A stretch of DNA of 39,710 nucleotides. It comes from Novosphingobium sp. ST904 (GTDB lineage Bacteria > Pseudomonadota > Alphaproteobacteria > Sphingomonadales > Sphingomonadaceae). A program made the translations under genes and the position numbers. Below, one piece after another: positions 19,078 to 29,142 of this stretch. Each line of letters opens with the position of its first letter. Position 1 is the first letter of the stretch. The DNA is taken from assembly GCF_001298105.1 (NCBI RefSeq), contig NZ_LGJH01000118.1:1-39710 (forward strand), in the 5' to 3' direction. The notes beneath the pieces are model-generated. The model was not told the origin of the DNA and ran no database searches. It saw only the letters and a program-made list of their open reading frames with translations.

Positions 19078-20157
19078 ATGAAATCTGATGAAGGATCACC
19101 GACGTCAATGCCGGAGACCACCGGAGACACTCTTCACACCGGACCCCTTGCAGGAACCGACGCCAACGCACCGTGGCAAATCCCCGGTTCCGCCTGGCTG
19201 AAAATCGTCAAGCGGGTTTACCGGATGAGCGGCTTTCACGAACTGGGCCTGCTTTCCGCAGGCCTTGCCTTCTACTGCTTTCTCGCATTGACGCCGCTGA
19301 TCGGCGCCACGGTGATGATCTACGGCCTAATCGGCGATGTCGCCACCGTGCACGATCAGATGCAGAGCATTGTCGAAGTCGTTCCTCCCGAAGTGGCCCG
19401 GATGCTGGAGGAACAGTTGCTCCAGATCGTCACCACCAGCCGAGGCGTAACCGGGTTCGCGCTGTTGATCGCGCTGTTCTTTGCGATATTCGGCGGCATG
19501 CGCGCGGCGAACGGCATGATCAGTGCGCTGAATGTCATCAACGAGGAGCGCGAGACCCGAGGAGTGATCTCGCTGACCGTGAGGGCCCTCGGCCTCACCG
19601 TTTCGGCGATCCTTATCGCGCTGACCGGCGTGCTGTCCGGCGGCGTCTTCGCATGGCTGCAGACGCAGACCAGCGTCTACCTCGGTGATGCGACGGCGAT
19701 CCTGTTCAAGTGGCTGACCTGGATTTCCGCTGTCGCCCTCGGCAGCGCGGGTTTTGCCCTCATCATGCGATATGGCCCCGACAGACGTCCCGCGAAGTGG
19801 CGCTGGCTGGCTCCCGGGTCGCTGCTGGCGACCTTGCTGTGGATCGGGGTATCGTTCGGCTTCTCGCTCTATGTCGCCTATATCAGCGACTACAATGCCA
19901 CTTACGGGTCGCTGTCGGCCATTGTGGTGTTCCTAATGTGGCTGTTCCTCTCCGCATACGGCGTCCTTCTCGGCGCGCTGGTGAATGCCGAGATCGAGCG
20001 CCAGACCTACTGCGATACGACCGTCGGCCCCACCCTCCCGGCCGGGGAACGCGGCGCCGTCCTGGCCGACCTCGTGGACAACCGCGTGCCTTCGATCGGG
20101 GATCTCGAACGCCGTAAGCGTCGCCGTGCGGAGCAGGCGCGCCAGGGAACCGAATAA
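19078..20157 (+). CDS. YihY/virulence factor BrkB family membrane protein
   Basis: From the ATG at 19078 the product has 359 residues. After a polar N-terminus of about 50 residues come six hydrophobic helices, with the family segments LGLLSAGLAFYCFLALTPL, GMRAANGMISALNVINEE, ALTGVLSGGVFAW, NATYGSLSAIVVFLMWLFLS and GALVNAEIERQ. The C-terminus is basic. YihY-like proteins are inner-membrane proteins whose transported substrate is not settled; the BrkB name reflects an old virulence report. Starts at GTG 19021 or ATG 19108 remain possible, the latter with GAAGGA 12 nt upstream. It converges on the kinase gene with a 12-bp gap. Confidence 0.9.
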   Translation: MKSDEGSPTSMPETTGDTLHTGPLAGTDANAPWQIPGSAWLKIVKRVYRMSGFHELGLLSAGLAFYCFLALTPLIGATVMIYGLIGDVATVHDQMQSIVEVVPPEVARMLEEQLLQIVTTSRGVTGFALLIALFFAIFGGMRAANGMISALNVINEERETRGVISLTVRALGLTVSAILIALTGVLSGGVFAWLQTQTSVYLGDATAILFKWLTWISAVALGSAGFALIMRYGPDRRPAKWRWLAPGSLLATLLWIGVSFGFSLYVAYISDYNATYGSLSAIVVFLMWLFLSAYGVLLGALVNAEIERQTYCDTTVGPTLPAGERGAVLADLVDNRVPSIGDLERRKRRRAEQARQGTE

Positions 20158-20169
20158 GGAATTATTGGG

Positions 20170-21023
20170 TCAGGCAATCCTGAGCGGGCGCCGCCGGGCG
20201 TCGAGTTGGATGACCAGATTGGCGCGAGCCGGCATCTCCGAGAGTATCCAGCGCGTGAGCCGCTCGTAGTGAGCGATGAAGCGCGCAATCCGGTCCTCGT
20301 CCATGACATGCACGCCCTTGTGCTCCTCTCCGGCAAGGTCGCGTTCCTGTTCCAGTCGCCAGTCGTGGACCACCTCGAATCCCGGCGAGGCAAGCAGGAC
20401 CAAACGGTCGATCCGCGCGAACAGTCGCTGATAGACGTCGCCCAGCGCATCGTTGACGTAGCGGCGCCATCTGCCATCGCCATCCTCCTTCGCCTCAAGC
20501 GCGTTGACCGGGTCGACCAGCGCACTCGAAGCTTGCGGAAAGGCACCGACGCACCAGCCCTCGAACACCAGCACTTGGCAGCCCGGCTGCACGATAGGCC
20601 AGTCCCGCTCGGCCAGCCGATCGTCACTGGCCTTGTCGAAGCGCGGCAGCGCCACCGGAATCCCGCTTCGAGCGCATCCAGGATATCCAGCCCGAGCATG
20701 ACATCATGCGTGCCCGGAACCCCTCTGGTCGCGAGGAGGGGGTGGACGGCGCGCGACAGTTCCTGCCGCTCCTCGTGCCCCAGATAGAGGTCGTCGAGCG
20801 AGAGCGCGGCAGCGGAAAGCCCGGCCTCGCCGCATGCTTCGATCAAAGCGCGCACGGCAGTCGATTTCCCAGACCCCTGCGCGCCGCAAATACCGATGAC
20901 CACAGGCCACATCCGCCGACCGGCCAGAGCCGAATGCACCTGCTCCATGATCGCCTCGACAATGGCGGGATCAGGAGAAGGCGCAGGACGATCGGCGCTG
21001 CCGTGAAACTTTCGGTCCATCAT
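20170..21023 (-). CDS. P-loop kinase of the glycerate kinase-like family, frameshifted
   Basis: The N-terminal frame starts MMDRKFHGSADRPAPSP and carries a Walker A motif GAQGSGKST near residue 45. LSLDDLYLGHEERQEL follows, as in glycerate 3-kinase/uridine kinase-like P-loop enzymes. The frame breaks after ILDALEAG near 20663. The expected continuation (VALPRFDKASDDRLAERDWP, VLVFEGWCVGAFPQ, RLVLLASPGFEVVHDWRLEQE) lies in the next frame and ends at 20170. Adding one G in a GGG run on the coding strand restores a 284-residue protein. The family fits plant-type D-glycerate 3-kinase and its bacterial relatives. The substrate is inferred from family resemblance only. Confidence 0.75.
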
Positions 21024-21265
21024 CTCTTTCCTGCTGCAGCGTGGGGACCTTAGCCGTAGAGAAGCGGGTGCACGATGGCGAGACTTCGCCTCGGACCCGC
21101 CGCTCTGCGCCCCGAAATGCCATCGTCCATGCCATCGTCGCGGCGATCAGCCGGAAGGGCTGTTGATGCCTCCCCCTCACTGCGACTAGCTACACCCACA
21201 AGAATGCACGCGCGGCCCGATGCGATCCCGCACGCCCCGCGACGGGAGAGGGAAAGGACACCGAG

Positions 21266-22093
21266 ATGACCGACGTTCTGGGATATCAAGGCAAGCGGGT
21301 AATCGTCAGCGGCTGCTTCTCGGGCATGGGCGAGGCGACGGCAAAGATGCTGGTCGAACTCGGCGCCGAAGTACACGGCTTCGATTTTCGCGAAAGCTCC
21401 GTGCCGATGGCCTCGTTCACGCAGATCGACTTGCGCGATCCCGCCACGATCGAAGCCGCGGTTGCCGGCGTGGGCGGCAAGGTAGACGCCCTGTTCAACT
21501 GCGCGGGCCTGCCCGGCGGCGGCGGCTTCCCGCCGCTTGACGTCATGAAGGTCAACTTCCTCGGCACTCGCCACCTGACCGATCAGGTCGTTCCGCTGAT
21601 GGGCGAAGGCGCCGCCGTTGTCTCGATCGCATCGACCGGCGGCCTCGGGTGGAGCCGCCGCATTCCCGTGCATATGCAGCTTCTCACCACGCAGGGATTC
21701 GACGCCGGCCTCGCATGGTGTGAAGCCAACCTCGACCAGGTGGCGGAGGGCTATGCCTTCTCGAAGGAAGCTGTCATCGTGTGGACTCAGTTCATGGGCG
21801 CGCAGCTCATCAAGAAGGGCATCCGCATCAACTGCTCGCTGCCCTCCCCCACCCAGACGCCGATGATGGCGACCTTCCATGCCACTTCGGGCAAGGACGT
21901 CGTGGATGCCGCCGCAGAACCGCTCGGCCGCTACACCACGCCCGAAGAACAGGCCGGCCCGCTGGTGCTGATCAATTCGAATCTCGCAGGCGTCGTCAAC
22001 GGCATCGTCATGCCGGTGGACGGGGGCTTCATGGGCGGCCTTGCCACCGGGCAGGTCGACATCACCCGGATGATGAGCAAGCAGCCCGCCTGA
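21266..22093 (+). CDS. short-chain dehydrogenase/reductase (coniferyl-alcohol dehydrogenase-like)
   Basis: This 275-residue NAD(P)-dependent Rossmann enzyme has the cofactor motif SGCFSGMG (residues about 15-22, a variant of TGxxxGxG) and an acidic FDF after the second strand, which favours NAD. It also has NCAG, a catalytic Ser in SIASTGG, and YAFSK with the Tyr/Lys pair. The C-terminal MPVDGGFMGG is typical. The overall look is close to the coniferyl-alcohol dehydrogenase/3-alpha-hydroxysteroid dehydrogenase branch, but the substrate is not decided. GAGAGGGAAAGGA precedes the ATG. A strong terminator follows, and the crotonase gene next to it may belong to a related catabolic unit (inference). 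Confidence 0.85.
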   Translation: MTDVLGYQGKRVIVSGCFSGMGEATAKMLVELGAEVHGFDFRESSVPMASFTQIDLRDPATIEAAVAGVGGKVDALFNCAGLPGGGGFPPLDVMKVNFLGTRHLTDQVVPLMGEGAAVVSIASTGGLGWSRRIPVHMQLLTTQGFDAGLAWCEANLDQVAEGYAFSKEAVIVWTQFMGAQLIKKGIRINCSLPSPTQTPMMATFHATSGKDVVDAAAEPLGRYTTPEEQAGPLVLINSNLAGVVNGIVMPVDGGFMGGLATGQVDITRMMSKQPA

Positions 22094-22119
22094 CGCGGCC
22101 TGACATCGCCGATTTTGAG

Positions 22120-22152
22120 AGGGGCCGGACGATATGTCGTCCGGCCCCTTTT
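22120..22152 (+). terminator. rho-independent terminator after the SDR gene
   Basis: A 13-bp perfect stem, AGGGGCCGGACGA with TCGTCCGGCCCCT, closes a TATG tetraloop and is followed by TTT. It lies 26 bp after the SDR stop and separates it from the crotonase gene. Confidence 0.85.
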
Positions 22153-22216
22153 CCTCCCTCTTTTCCCTATGCGTCAACCTGCTAAGGCGTCGGCAAACGG
22201 AGAAGGATCAACGCGC

Positions 22217-23020
22217 ATGAACGAAGCGGTACTTTACGAGATCGACGACGAAGGCATCGTCACCCTGACGCTCAACCGCCCCGAACTGCGCAATCCGATT
22301 TCCGATCCCGAAGTGATCGAGGGGCTGCTCGGCGCGCTCGAACGGCTCGAAAACGACCCTGCGGCCCGCGTGGCGATCCTTACCGGTGCGGGCAAGGGCT
22401 TCTCCTCTGGCGGCAATATCAATGAGATGAAGCCCGGCGGCAACGTCAACGGCGGCGTGCCGACCCGCACCCGCCTCAACTATAAACGCGGAATCCAGCG
22501 CCTTCCTCTCGCTTTCGCCGCCCTGGAAGTGCCGGTGATCGCCGCCGTCAACGGGGCCGCGGCCGGCGCCGGATGTGATCTCACCTGCATGTGCGACCTT
22601 CGCATCGCCGGGGAAAGCGCGCGCTTCGCCGAAAGCTTCGTAAAGATCGGCCTGATTGCCGGTGACGGCGGCTCGTGGCTGCTGCCGCGCGTTGTCGGCT
22701 GGTCGAAAGCTGCGGAAATGGCGCTTACCGGCGACATGATCGACGCTGCCGAGGCGCTGGCCTGCGGGCTGGTCTCCAAAGTGGTGCCGGATCACCGGTT
22801 GATGGACGAAGCCCGTGCACTCGCCCGCCGTATCGCCGCCAATCCGCCCCACGCAGTGCGCATGACCAAGCGTCTGCTCTGGGAAGGCCGCCGCAGCGAC
22901 CTCGCAACTCTTCTGGAAATGGCCGCCGCCATGCAATCCGCCGCTCACGCGACCGACGATCACGCGGAAGCGGTCGACGCCTTCCTTGAAAAGCGCAAGC
23001 CGGCTTTCAAGGGGTCTTGA
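22217..23020 (+). CDS. enoyl-CoA hydratase/isomerase (crotonase) family protein
   Basis: This 267-residue crotonase-fold protein, from ATG 22217 with GAAGGATC upstream, acts on acyl-CoA esters. The oxyanion-hole segments are clear: GKGFSSGGNINEM near residue 66, and VNGAAAGAGCDLTCMCDLRIA near 110-130. Compared with canonical hydratases, the first catalytic Glu (in GGGCEL) is Asp here (GAGCDL) and the second Glu (in FGQPE) aligns with Phe (FAESF). GDGG follows in GLIAGDGGSWLLPR. It is therefore probably not a standard hydratase; an isomerase or other crotonase reaction is possible. The upstream in-frame ATG at 22115 would place the start inside the terminator and is rejected. Confidence 0.85.
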   Translation: MNEAVLYEIDDEGIVTLTLNRPELRNPISDPEVIEGLLGALERLENDPAARVAILTGAGKGFSSGGNINEMKPGGNVNGGVPTRTRLNYKRGIQRLPLAFAALEVPVIAAVNGAAAGAGCDLTCMCDLRIAGESARFAESFVKIGLIAGDGGSWLLPRVVGWSKAAEMALTGDMIDAAEALACGLVSKVVPDHRLMDEARALARRIAANPPHAVRMTKRLLWEGRRSDLATLLEMAAAMQSAAHATDDHAEAVDAFLEKRKPAFKGS

Positions 23021-23060
23021 ATTTCGATGTGATCAGTTCATATGGCGATCACATCGAAAT
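23021..23060. promoter_or_regulatory. perfect 14-bp inverted repeat in front of ribB (candidate operator)
   Basis: ATTTCGATGTGATC (23021-23034) and GATCACATCGAAAT (23047-23060) are exact reverse complements around a 12-nt spacer. The repeat starts directly after the crotonase stop and ends 18 bp before the ATG of ribB. It is A+T-rich and has no U-run, unlike an intrinsic terminator. A dimeric repressor site is likely. Because the downstream protein itself carries a helix-turn-helix domain, self-regulation is a natural hypothesis, though unproven. Confidence 0.6.
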
Positions 23061-23078
23061 GTGAGAATGGATTTCCCC

Positions 23079-24385
23079 ATGGCTGGTAATGTGATCGAAC
23101 AGGTTCGCAGGCTCGTGAACGAGGGCGCATGAGCAAGGCCGGCCTCGCCCGAGCCGCCGGACTGCACGCCAACACCCTGCGTGACTGCACCGAGCCCGAT
23201 TGGAACCCGACCGCCGAGACGCTCACCAAGCTCGAACGCTTCCTGCTTTCGAACGACGACCGTCCGGTCCTCGTTCCGATCGAGGAAATCATCGACGAGG
23301 CCCGCAACGGTCGCATGTTCATCCTGGTCGACGACGAGGATCGCGAAAACGAGGGTGACCTCGTGATCCCGGCGCAGATGGCGACGCCCGCGGCCGTGAA
23401 CTTCATGGCCACTCACGGCCGGGGACTGATCTGCCTCACGCTCACCAGCCAGCGGGTGGAGGAACTCGGCCTTAACCTGATGAGCCAGCACAACGGCACG
23501 CGCCACGAAACCGCCTTCACCGTTTCCATCGAGGCCCGCGAAGGAGTGACTACCGGCATTTCGGCGGGCGACCGCGCGCGCACCATCTCGGTCGCGATCG
23601 ACGGCACCAAGACCAAGGCCGACATCGTCACCCCCGGGCATGTCTTCCCGCTGCGCGCCCGTGACGGCGGCGTGCTCGTGCGCACCGGCCACACCGAGGC
23701 GGCTGTCGACATTTCGCGCCTCGCCGGGCTCAATCCTTCGGGCGTGATCTGCGAGATCATGAAGGATGACGGCACCATGGCACGCATGGACGACCTGATC
23801 GCCTTTGCCCGCATTCACGACCTCAAGATCGGCACGATCCGCGATCTCATCGCCTATCGCCGCAAGCATGACCGCATGGTCGAGAAGAAGAACGAGATCA
23901 CATTCCAGAGCCGCCACGGCGGCCAGTGGCTTGCCCGCAGCTACTACAACAAGGCGACCGGCGAAGAGACCATGGCCCTGATCAAGGGCCGCATCGATCC
24001 GAACCAGCCGACCCTGGTGCGAATGCACACCCTTTCGATGTTCGTCGACGTGCTGGGCGAAGAATCGACCGACCGCGGCGATCTCCTGCATCGTTCGATG
24101 GAAATGATCGCAGAGGAAGGCGCGGGCGTGATCGTTGTCATCAACCGTCAGATGAACAATCCAATCTCGCGCGTCATGGATATCAAGCACCAGTTCCGCG
24201 CCGGAGAGAACCCGGACCTTGAGGAACTGCGCGACTATGGCGTAGGAGCCCAGATCCTTGCCGAACTCGGCATCCACGACATGATCCTGCTGACCAACAC
24301 CCATCACTCGCTCGTCGCACTGGAAGGCTATGGCCTGAACATTGCCGGCGAACGCGCTATCCCCGCCCTTGAAGGAGCGAACTGA
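23079..24385 (+). CDS. ribB: 3,4-dihydroxy-2-butanone-4-phosphate synthase with N-terminal HTH and degenerate RibA-like domain; one-base deletion near the start
   Basis: The enzyme converts ribulose 5-phosphate to the four-carbon riboflavin precursor. The 5' frame from ATG 23079 reads [16 protein letters not shown] and stops. The next frame continues [17 protein letters not shown], and one extra G (GGGCGCATG to GGGCGGCATG, near 23126) joins them. Residues 1-58 then form an XRE-like helix-turn-helix ending [14 protein letters not shown]. Residues about 70-270 are the RibB domain with [35 protein letters not shown] and [11 protein letters not shown]. The last 150 or so residues resemble GTP cyclohydrolase II but lack its zinc cysteines, so no cyclohydrolase activity is expected. 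The joined length is 435 residues. Without repair, translation could begin at the ATG at 23129, which overlaps the short frame's TGA. ribH follows directly. Confidence 0.9.
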
Positions 24386-24386
24386 C

Positions 24387-24809
24387 ATGGCCCGTTTCCT
24401 TATCGTCGAAGCCCGCTTCTACGACCATCTGAACGACAAGCTGATTGCCGGCGCCAAGGCGGCGCTCAAGGCGGCAGGCCATACGGCCGATGTCGTGACC
24501 GTACCCGGCGCGCTTGAAATCCCCGCCGCGATCTCGCTGGCAGACGCCACGGGCGATTACGAGGGCTACGTCGCCATCGGCGTCGTCATTCGCGGCGAGA
24601 CCTATCATTTCGAAATCGTCGCCGGTGAATCCGCACGCGGCATCATGGCTCTGAGCATGGACGGTATCGCGATCGGCAACGGCATCCTGACTGTCGAGAA
24701 CGAGGAACAGGCCCTGGTCCGTGCCGAACCGACCCAGAAGGACAAGGGCGGCGAAGCAGCCAAGGCCGCGATCGCCCTCCTCGGCCTGAAGGAAAAGTTC
24801 GGGGCCTGA
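24387..24809 (+). CDS. ribH: 6,7-dimethyl-8-ribityllumazine synthase
   Basis: This is a 140-residue lumazine synthase that condenses the RibB product with the pyrimidine intermediate in the penultimate step of riboflavin synthesis. It shows the family segments [54 protein letters not shown] (with the catalytic-site His) and [17 protein letters not shown]. The start ATG at 24387, one base after the ribB stop, has GAAGGAGC upstream and gives the usual length. It forms an operon with ribB and is closed by the terminator at 24840. Confidence 0.96.
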   Translation: MARFLIVEARFYDHLNDKLIAGAKAALKAAGHTADVVTVPGALEIPAAISLADATGDYEGYVAIGVVIRGETYHFEIVAGESARGIMALSMDGIAIGNGILTVENEEQALVRAEPTQKDKGGEAAKAAIALLGLKEKFGA

Positions 24810-24839
24810 CCCCCCGCTCACCCCGAGCATCAAAGGAAG

Positions 24840-24878
24840 CCCTGCATCCGGCATTTGTCCGGATGCAGGGTTTTTTCG
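24840..24878 (+). terminator. rho-independent terminator of the rib operon
   Basis: A 12-bp perfect stem, CCCTGCATCCGG with CCGGATGCAGGG, closes a 7-nt loop and is followed by six T residues. It begins 31 bp after the ribH stop. Confidence 0.93.
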
Positions 24879-24879
24879 T

Positions 24880-25149
24880 TTCAGCGAGGAAAGGTCGCGC
24901 GACAAGAGGCGGCAACACCATTTATCGGATCGCAGAAATCCACGCAAAATCGCCTGAAAGCAATGCGGATATCACGCATTAATTCTGCAAATTACGTGTA
25001 TACACCTATAACTATGAAGTCTTATCGACGAATTCCCCCTTCGTCGCCGTTTGTTTACGGAATACAACTTGTCCACATTTCGGACAGAGCCAACACCTCT
25101 GTTCCAAAGCGATGAAAATTCTGTAATTGAGGGCGTAATTCGTCCGATA
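24880..25149. other. A+T-rich intergenic stretch without a convincing gene
   Basis: Between the rib terminator and the promoter at 25150, base composition is visibly richer in A+T than the neighbours, especially at 24940-25130. A frame open from 24855 to 25115 begins inside the terminator, has no ribosome binding site and resembles no protein. Nothing else coding was found. It may be regulatory DNA for the small gene downstream or a remnant of transferred DNA; the sequence does not decide. Confidence 0.5.
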
Positions 25150-25177
25150 TTGATCGTATTTGGATGGATTAGATAAT
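25150..25177 (+). promoter_or_regulatory. candidate sigma-70-type promoter
   Basis: TTGATC (25150-25155) and GATAAT (25172-25177) are 16 bp apart in the A+T-rich segment upstream of the 54-residue gene. A transcript from about 25184 would have a leader of roughly 90 nt containing a 9-bp direct repeat (GGATCCAGG at 25215 and 25230). Confidence 0.4.
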
Positions 25178-25214
25178 CTCATCTCGCACCTCTAACGGGG
25201 CGGGTCGCAATCAC

Positions 25215-25238
25215 GGATCCAGGACAACAGGATCCAGG
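25215..25238. repeat. tandem direct repeat GGATCCAGG
   Basis: Two exact 9-bp copies at 25215-25223 and 25230-25238 have a 15-bp period and sit between the candidate promoter and the small gene. They could be a binding site or coincidence. Confidence 0.4.
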
Positions 25239-25274
25239 CGGGACCACGGTCTTTGCCTGCCGGAGAACCATACG

Positions 25275-25439
25275 ATGAACAGGGAAGCAAAAGTGCAGCG
25301 ACTGATCGGAGAACTTGTCGCCAGGTTAGACGAGCTTGACCAGATCGGGGAACTCGTCGCCGCCGCTCATCTCCAGTCGGCCATCGACTGCCTGCGCGTG
25401 CCCCCGAAAGAGGAAGAAGATCGCTCCAAAGCGGAGTAA
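25275..25439 (+). CDS. 54-residue helical small protein
   Basis: ATG 25275 is preceded by GGAGAA at good spacing and opens a 54-codon frame ending at TAA 25437-25439. The protein starts MNREAKVQRLIGELVARLDE, continues as an amphipathic, leucine-rich helix pair (LDQIGELVAAAHLQSAIDCL) and ends in a charged tail (PPKEEEDRSKAE). The heptad-like spacing of Leu/Ile suggests helical oligomerisation or binding to a partner. No domain name was recognised. It lies upstream of the MarR-type gene on the same strand and may be functionally linked to it, which is inference. Confidence 0.6.
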   Translation: MNREAKVQRLIGELVARLDELDQIGELVAAAHLQSAIDCLRVPPKEEEDRSKAE

Positions 25440-25658
25440 GCTGAACAAGACGCCTCCATCGTACTGTGGTTATCCCTATTCCAGTTCGTGAAGAGATTCA
25501 TCGTCCTGACCCGTACCTGGAATTCTCATTTGAAGATCCGGTACAATAAGATGGGCCATTTCACGATCTTGGGGAGTAATCGCTGTGAATAGCTTCGTGC
25601 CCGCAAAATTCCGGGCGCTCGATGCTTTTGGCAGCCTTGGCACTGGCGAAACTAGGTT

Positions 25659-26225
25659 ATGGAGAAGACCGATCAGTTGATGCGCAGCCGGGCGAAGGCC
25701 ATTCGCCTAATCGGCATTGCGAACGAACTTCTCGCCATGGCACGCGAACTCGAAATCGGACAAAGCCCGGCCGCCGATCTGGCTGGGTTCGACGCCTTGG
25801 TGGAGGATCGGGAAGGCTCGAAGACCTCCGCCAGCCAGGACCACCCGATCTGGGTGGAACTGGCACGCCAAACTTATGACGACCGCCGGCGGCGAACCAA
25901 GATCTTCCAGTCGGAAGAACTGTTTGGCGAACCGGCCTGGGATATCCTGCTGGACCTCTTCATCGCCGCCAAGGAACGGCGCCGGGTTTCCGTGACGAGC
26001 GCCTGCATCGGCTCCGCGGTTCCCTCAACAACGGCCCTGCGCTGGATCACGATCCTCGAAAAACAGGGCCTGCTCGTTCGCGAAGCAGATCCCGGCGATG
26101 CGCGGCGTGTCTACGTAAAGCTGAGCGCGCGCGGCTATGCCGCCATGCTCGAATACTTCGCCTCCTCGTCCCGCTCCGTCGTCCTGCTCGACGATCCCCG
26201 CCCGGGGATCTCGGCCGCGCGATAG
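25659..26225 (+). CDS. MarR-type winged-helix transcriptional regulator
   Basis: This 188-residue protein has an N-terminal helix (MEKTDQLMRSRAKAIRLIGIANELLAMARE) and a linker. A winged helix-turn-helix at about residues 85-160 contains EPAWDILLDLFIAAKERR, VSVTSACIGSAVPSTTALRW, ITILEKQGLLVREADPGDARRV and YVKLSARGYAAM. The recognition helix and the DARRVYVKLS wing resemble MarR regulators. The long N-terminal helix may provide dimerisation or a binding site. No effector can be assigned. No promoter with clear elements was found in the 219 bp before it. Confidence 0.8.
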   Translation: MEKTDQLMRSRAKAIRLIGIANELLAMARELEIGQSPAADLAGFDALVEDREGSKTSASQDHPIWVELARQTYDDRRRRTKIFQSEELFGEPAWDILLDLFIAAKERRRVSVTSACIGSAVPSTTALRWITILEKQGLLVREADPGDARRVYVKLSARGYAAMLEYFASSSRSVVLLDDPRPGISAAR

Positions 26226-26339
26226 ACGCCTGCAGCCAACCCGTTCCGCCCCAAAGGGGGGTGTCAGGCACAGGGACACCGGAGGCGACCGGGTGGCCGG
26301 TTCATCCTGACCGGGCCGGCCACCCGGCTTCATGCCATG

Positions 26340-26376
26340 AAAAAGCCCGGCTCCCTCACGGAAGCCGGGGCTTTTT
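26340..26376. terminator. bidirectional rho-independent terminator after enolase
   Basis: Arms AAAAAGCCCGGCT (26340-26352) and AGCCGGGGCTTTTT (26363-26376) pair with a single bulged base. There is a T-run on either strand. It lies 43 bp past the enolase stop (minus strand) and also faces the MarR-type gene from the other side. Confidence 0.85.
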
Positions 26377-26418
26377 CATTGGCGGATAGCCGAGCGGATA
26401 ACCGCTCGGCATCAACGA

Positions 26419-28414
<1,996 letters not shown>

Positions 28415-28435
28415 GCGCCTATCGTTCGCACGACG

Positions 28436-28822
28436 ATGCTCGACACCCCGGTGAACCTCGCTTCCTCCCCTCGGGAGGACGAGGACCTTTCCCTCGCTCA
28501 GGACTTGCGCCTGCTCGCCTCCGAAGCGCGCACTTTCGCGCAGGCGGAACTGGCCTATCAGAAGAGCCGCGCCGCCTATGCCGGAGCAGAGGCGCGCGCG
28601 ATCGCGATGCTCGGCCTGCTGGCGGCGGGCCTCGTGTTCTTCGCACTCATGGGGCTCGTACTCGGCGCCGTGATCGCGGTGGGCACGCTCGTAGGTCCGT
28701 GGCTGGCAATGCTCCTCGTTCCCCTCGTCGTCATTGTCATAGCGGCGATGTGCGGCCTTTCGGCGCGAAACCGCATGAGGCGCATGAAAACACTCCTTTC
28801 CGAGAAGGGAGCGGCCGAATGA
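28436..28822 (+). CDS. holin-superfamily III (YqjE-like) membrane protein
   Basis: The 128-residue protein has an N-terminal helix (EDLSLAQDLRLLASEARTFA) and two closely spaced transmembrane helices (MLGLLAAGLVFFALMGLVLG and VGPWLAMLLVPLVVIVIAAM) joined by a short turn. This is the layout of phage-holin-family YqjE proteins found beside DUF883 genes in many proteobacteria. The name reflects fold resemblance, not lysis. Its TGA overlaps the next ATG (28819-28822). Confidence 0.75.
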   Translation: MLDTPVNLASSPREDEDLSLAQDLRLLASEARTFAQAELAYQKSRAAYAGAEARAIAMLGLLAAGLVFFALMGLVLGAVIAVGTLVGPWLAMLLVPLVVIVIAAMCGLSARNRMRRMKTLLSEKGAAE

Positions 28823-29142
28823 GCAGGCTCGTGCAGCAACTGATCGAAGACCGCGGGGCGCGCGACGCGGCCAAGGCCACCTTCGACACGAGATACGGCG
28901 CCCTCAAGGCCGATTTCGAATCGCGCGGCCTCGCCGGCCGTGTCCTCGACGAAGCCGCCGGGCATGTCGCCGACATGCTCGACGAGGCAGTCGCCGTCGT
29001 GGAGGAGCATCCCGTCGCGGCGGGCGGAACCTTCACAGCGCTGGTGCTTTGGTTTTTGCGTAACCCGATCATGGCCGGGATCGAACGACTGTTCGGTTCG
29101 GGCAGACACCGGAACAAGGAGTCCGACGGTGAGCAAGACTGA
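28819..29142 (+). CDS. membrane-associated helical protein of the stress cluster
   Basis: This is a 107-residue product with an amphipathic N-terminal half (DRGARDAAKATFDTRYGALK, FESRGLAGRVLDEAAGHVAD), a hydrophobic stretch (VAAGGTFTALVLWFLRNPIM) and a charged end. No catalytic motif or named family was recognised. The start overlaps the upstream stop and the end overlaps the next GTG start, so it is tightly coupled inside the operon. Confidence 0.7.
   Translation: MSRLVQQLIEDRGARDAAKATFDTRYGALKADFESRGLAGRVLDEAAGHVADMLDEAVAVVEEHPVAAGGTFTALVLWFLRNPIMAGIERLFGSGRHRNKESDGEQD

Noticed and set aside
23000..23078. FMN riboswitch upstream of ribB
   Set aside because: The conserved RFN-element segments are not visible. 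The space is occupied by the 14-bp inverted repeat and is too short.
24855..25115. Possible 86-residue gene in the A+T-rich stretch
   Set aside because: It begins inside the rib operon terminator, lacks a ribosome binding site, and its translation shows no protein-like pattern.
26289..26327. 12-bp stem hairpin (CCGGGTGGCCGG with CCGGCCACCCGG) after the MarR-type gene
   Set aside because: The loop is 15 nt and no T-run follows. The bidirectional terminator at 26340 is a better end point, so this was not called separately.
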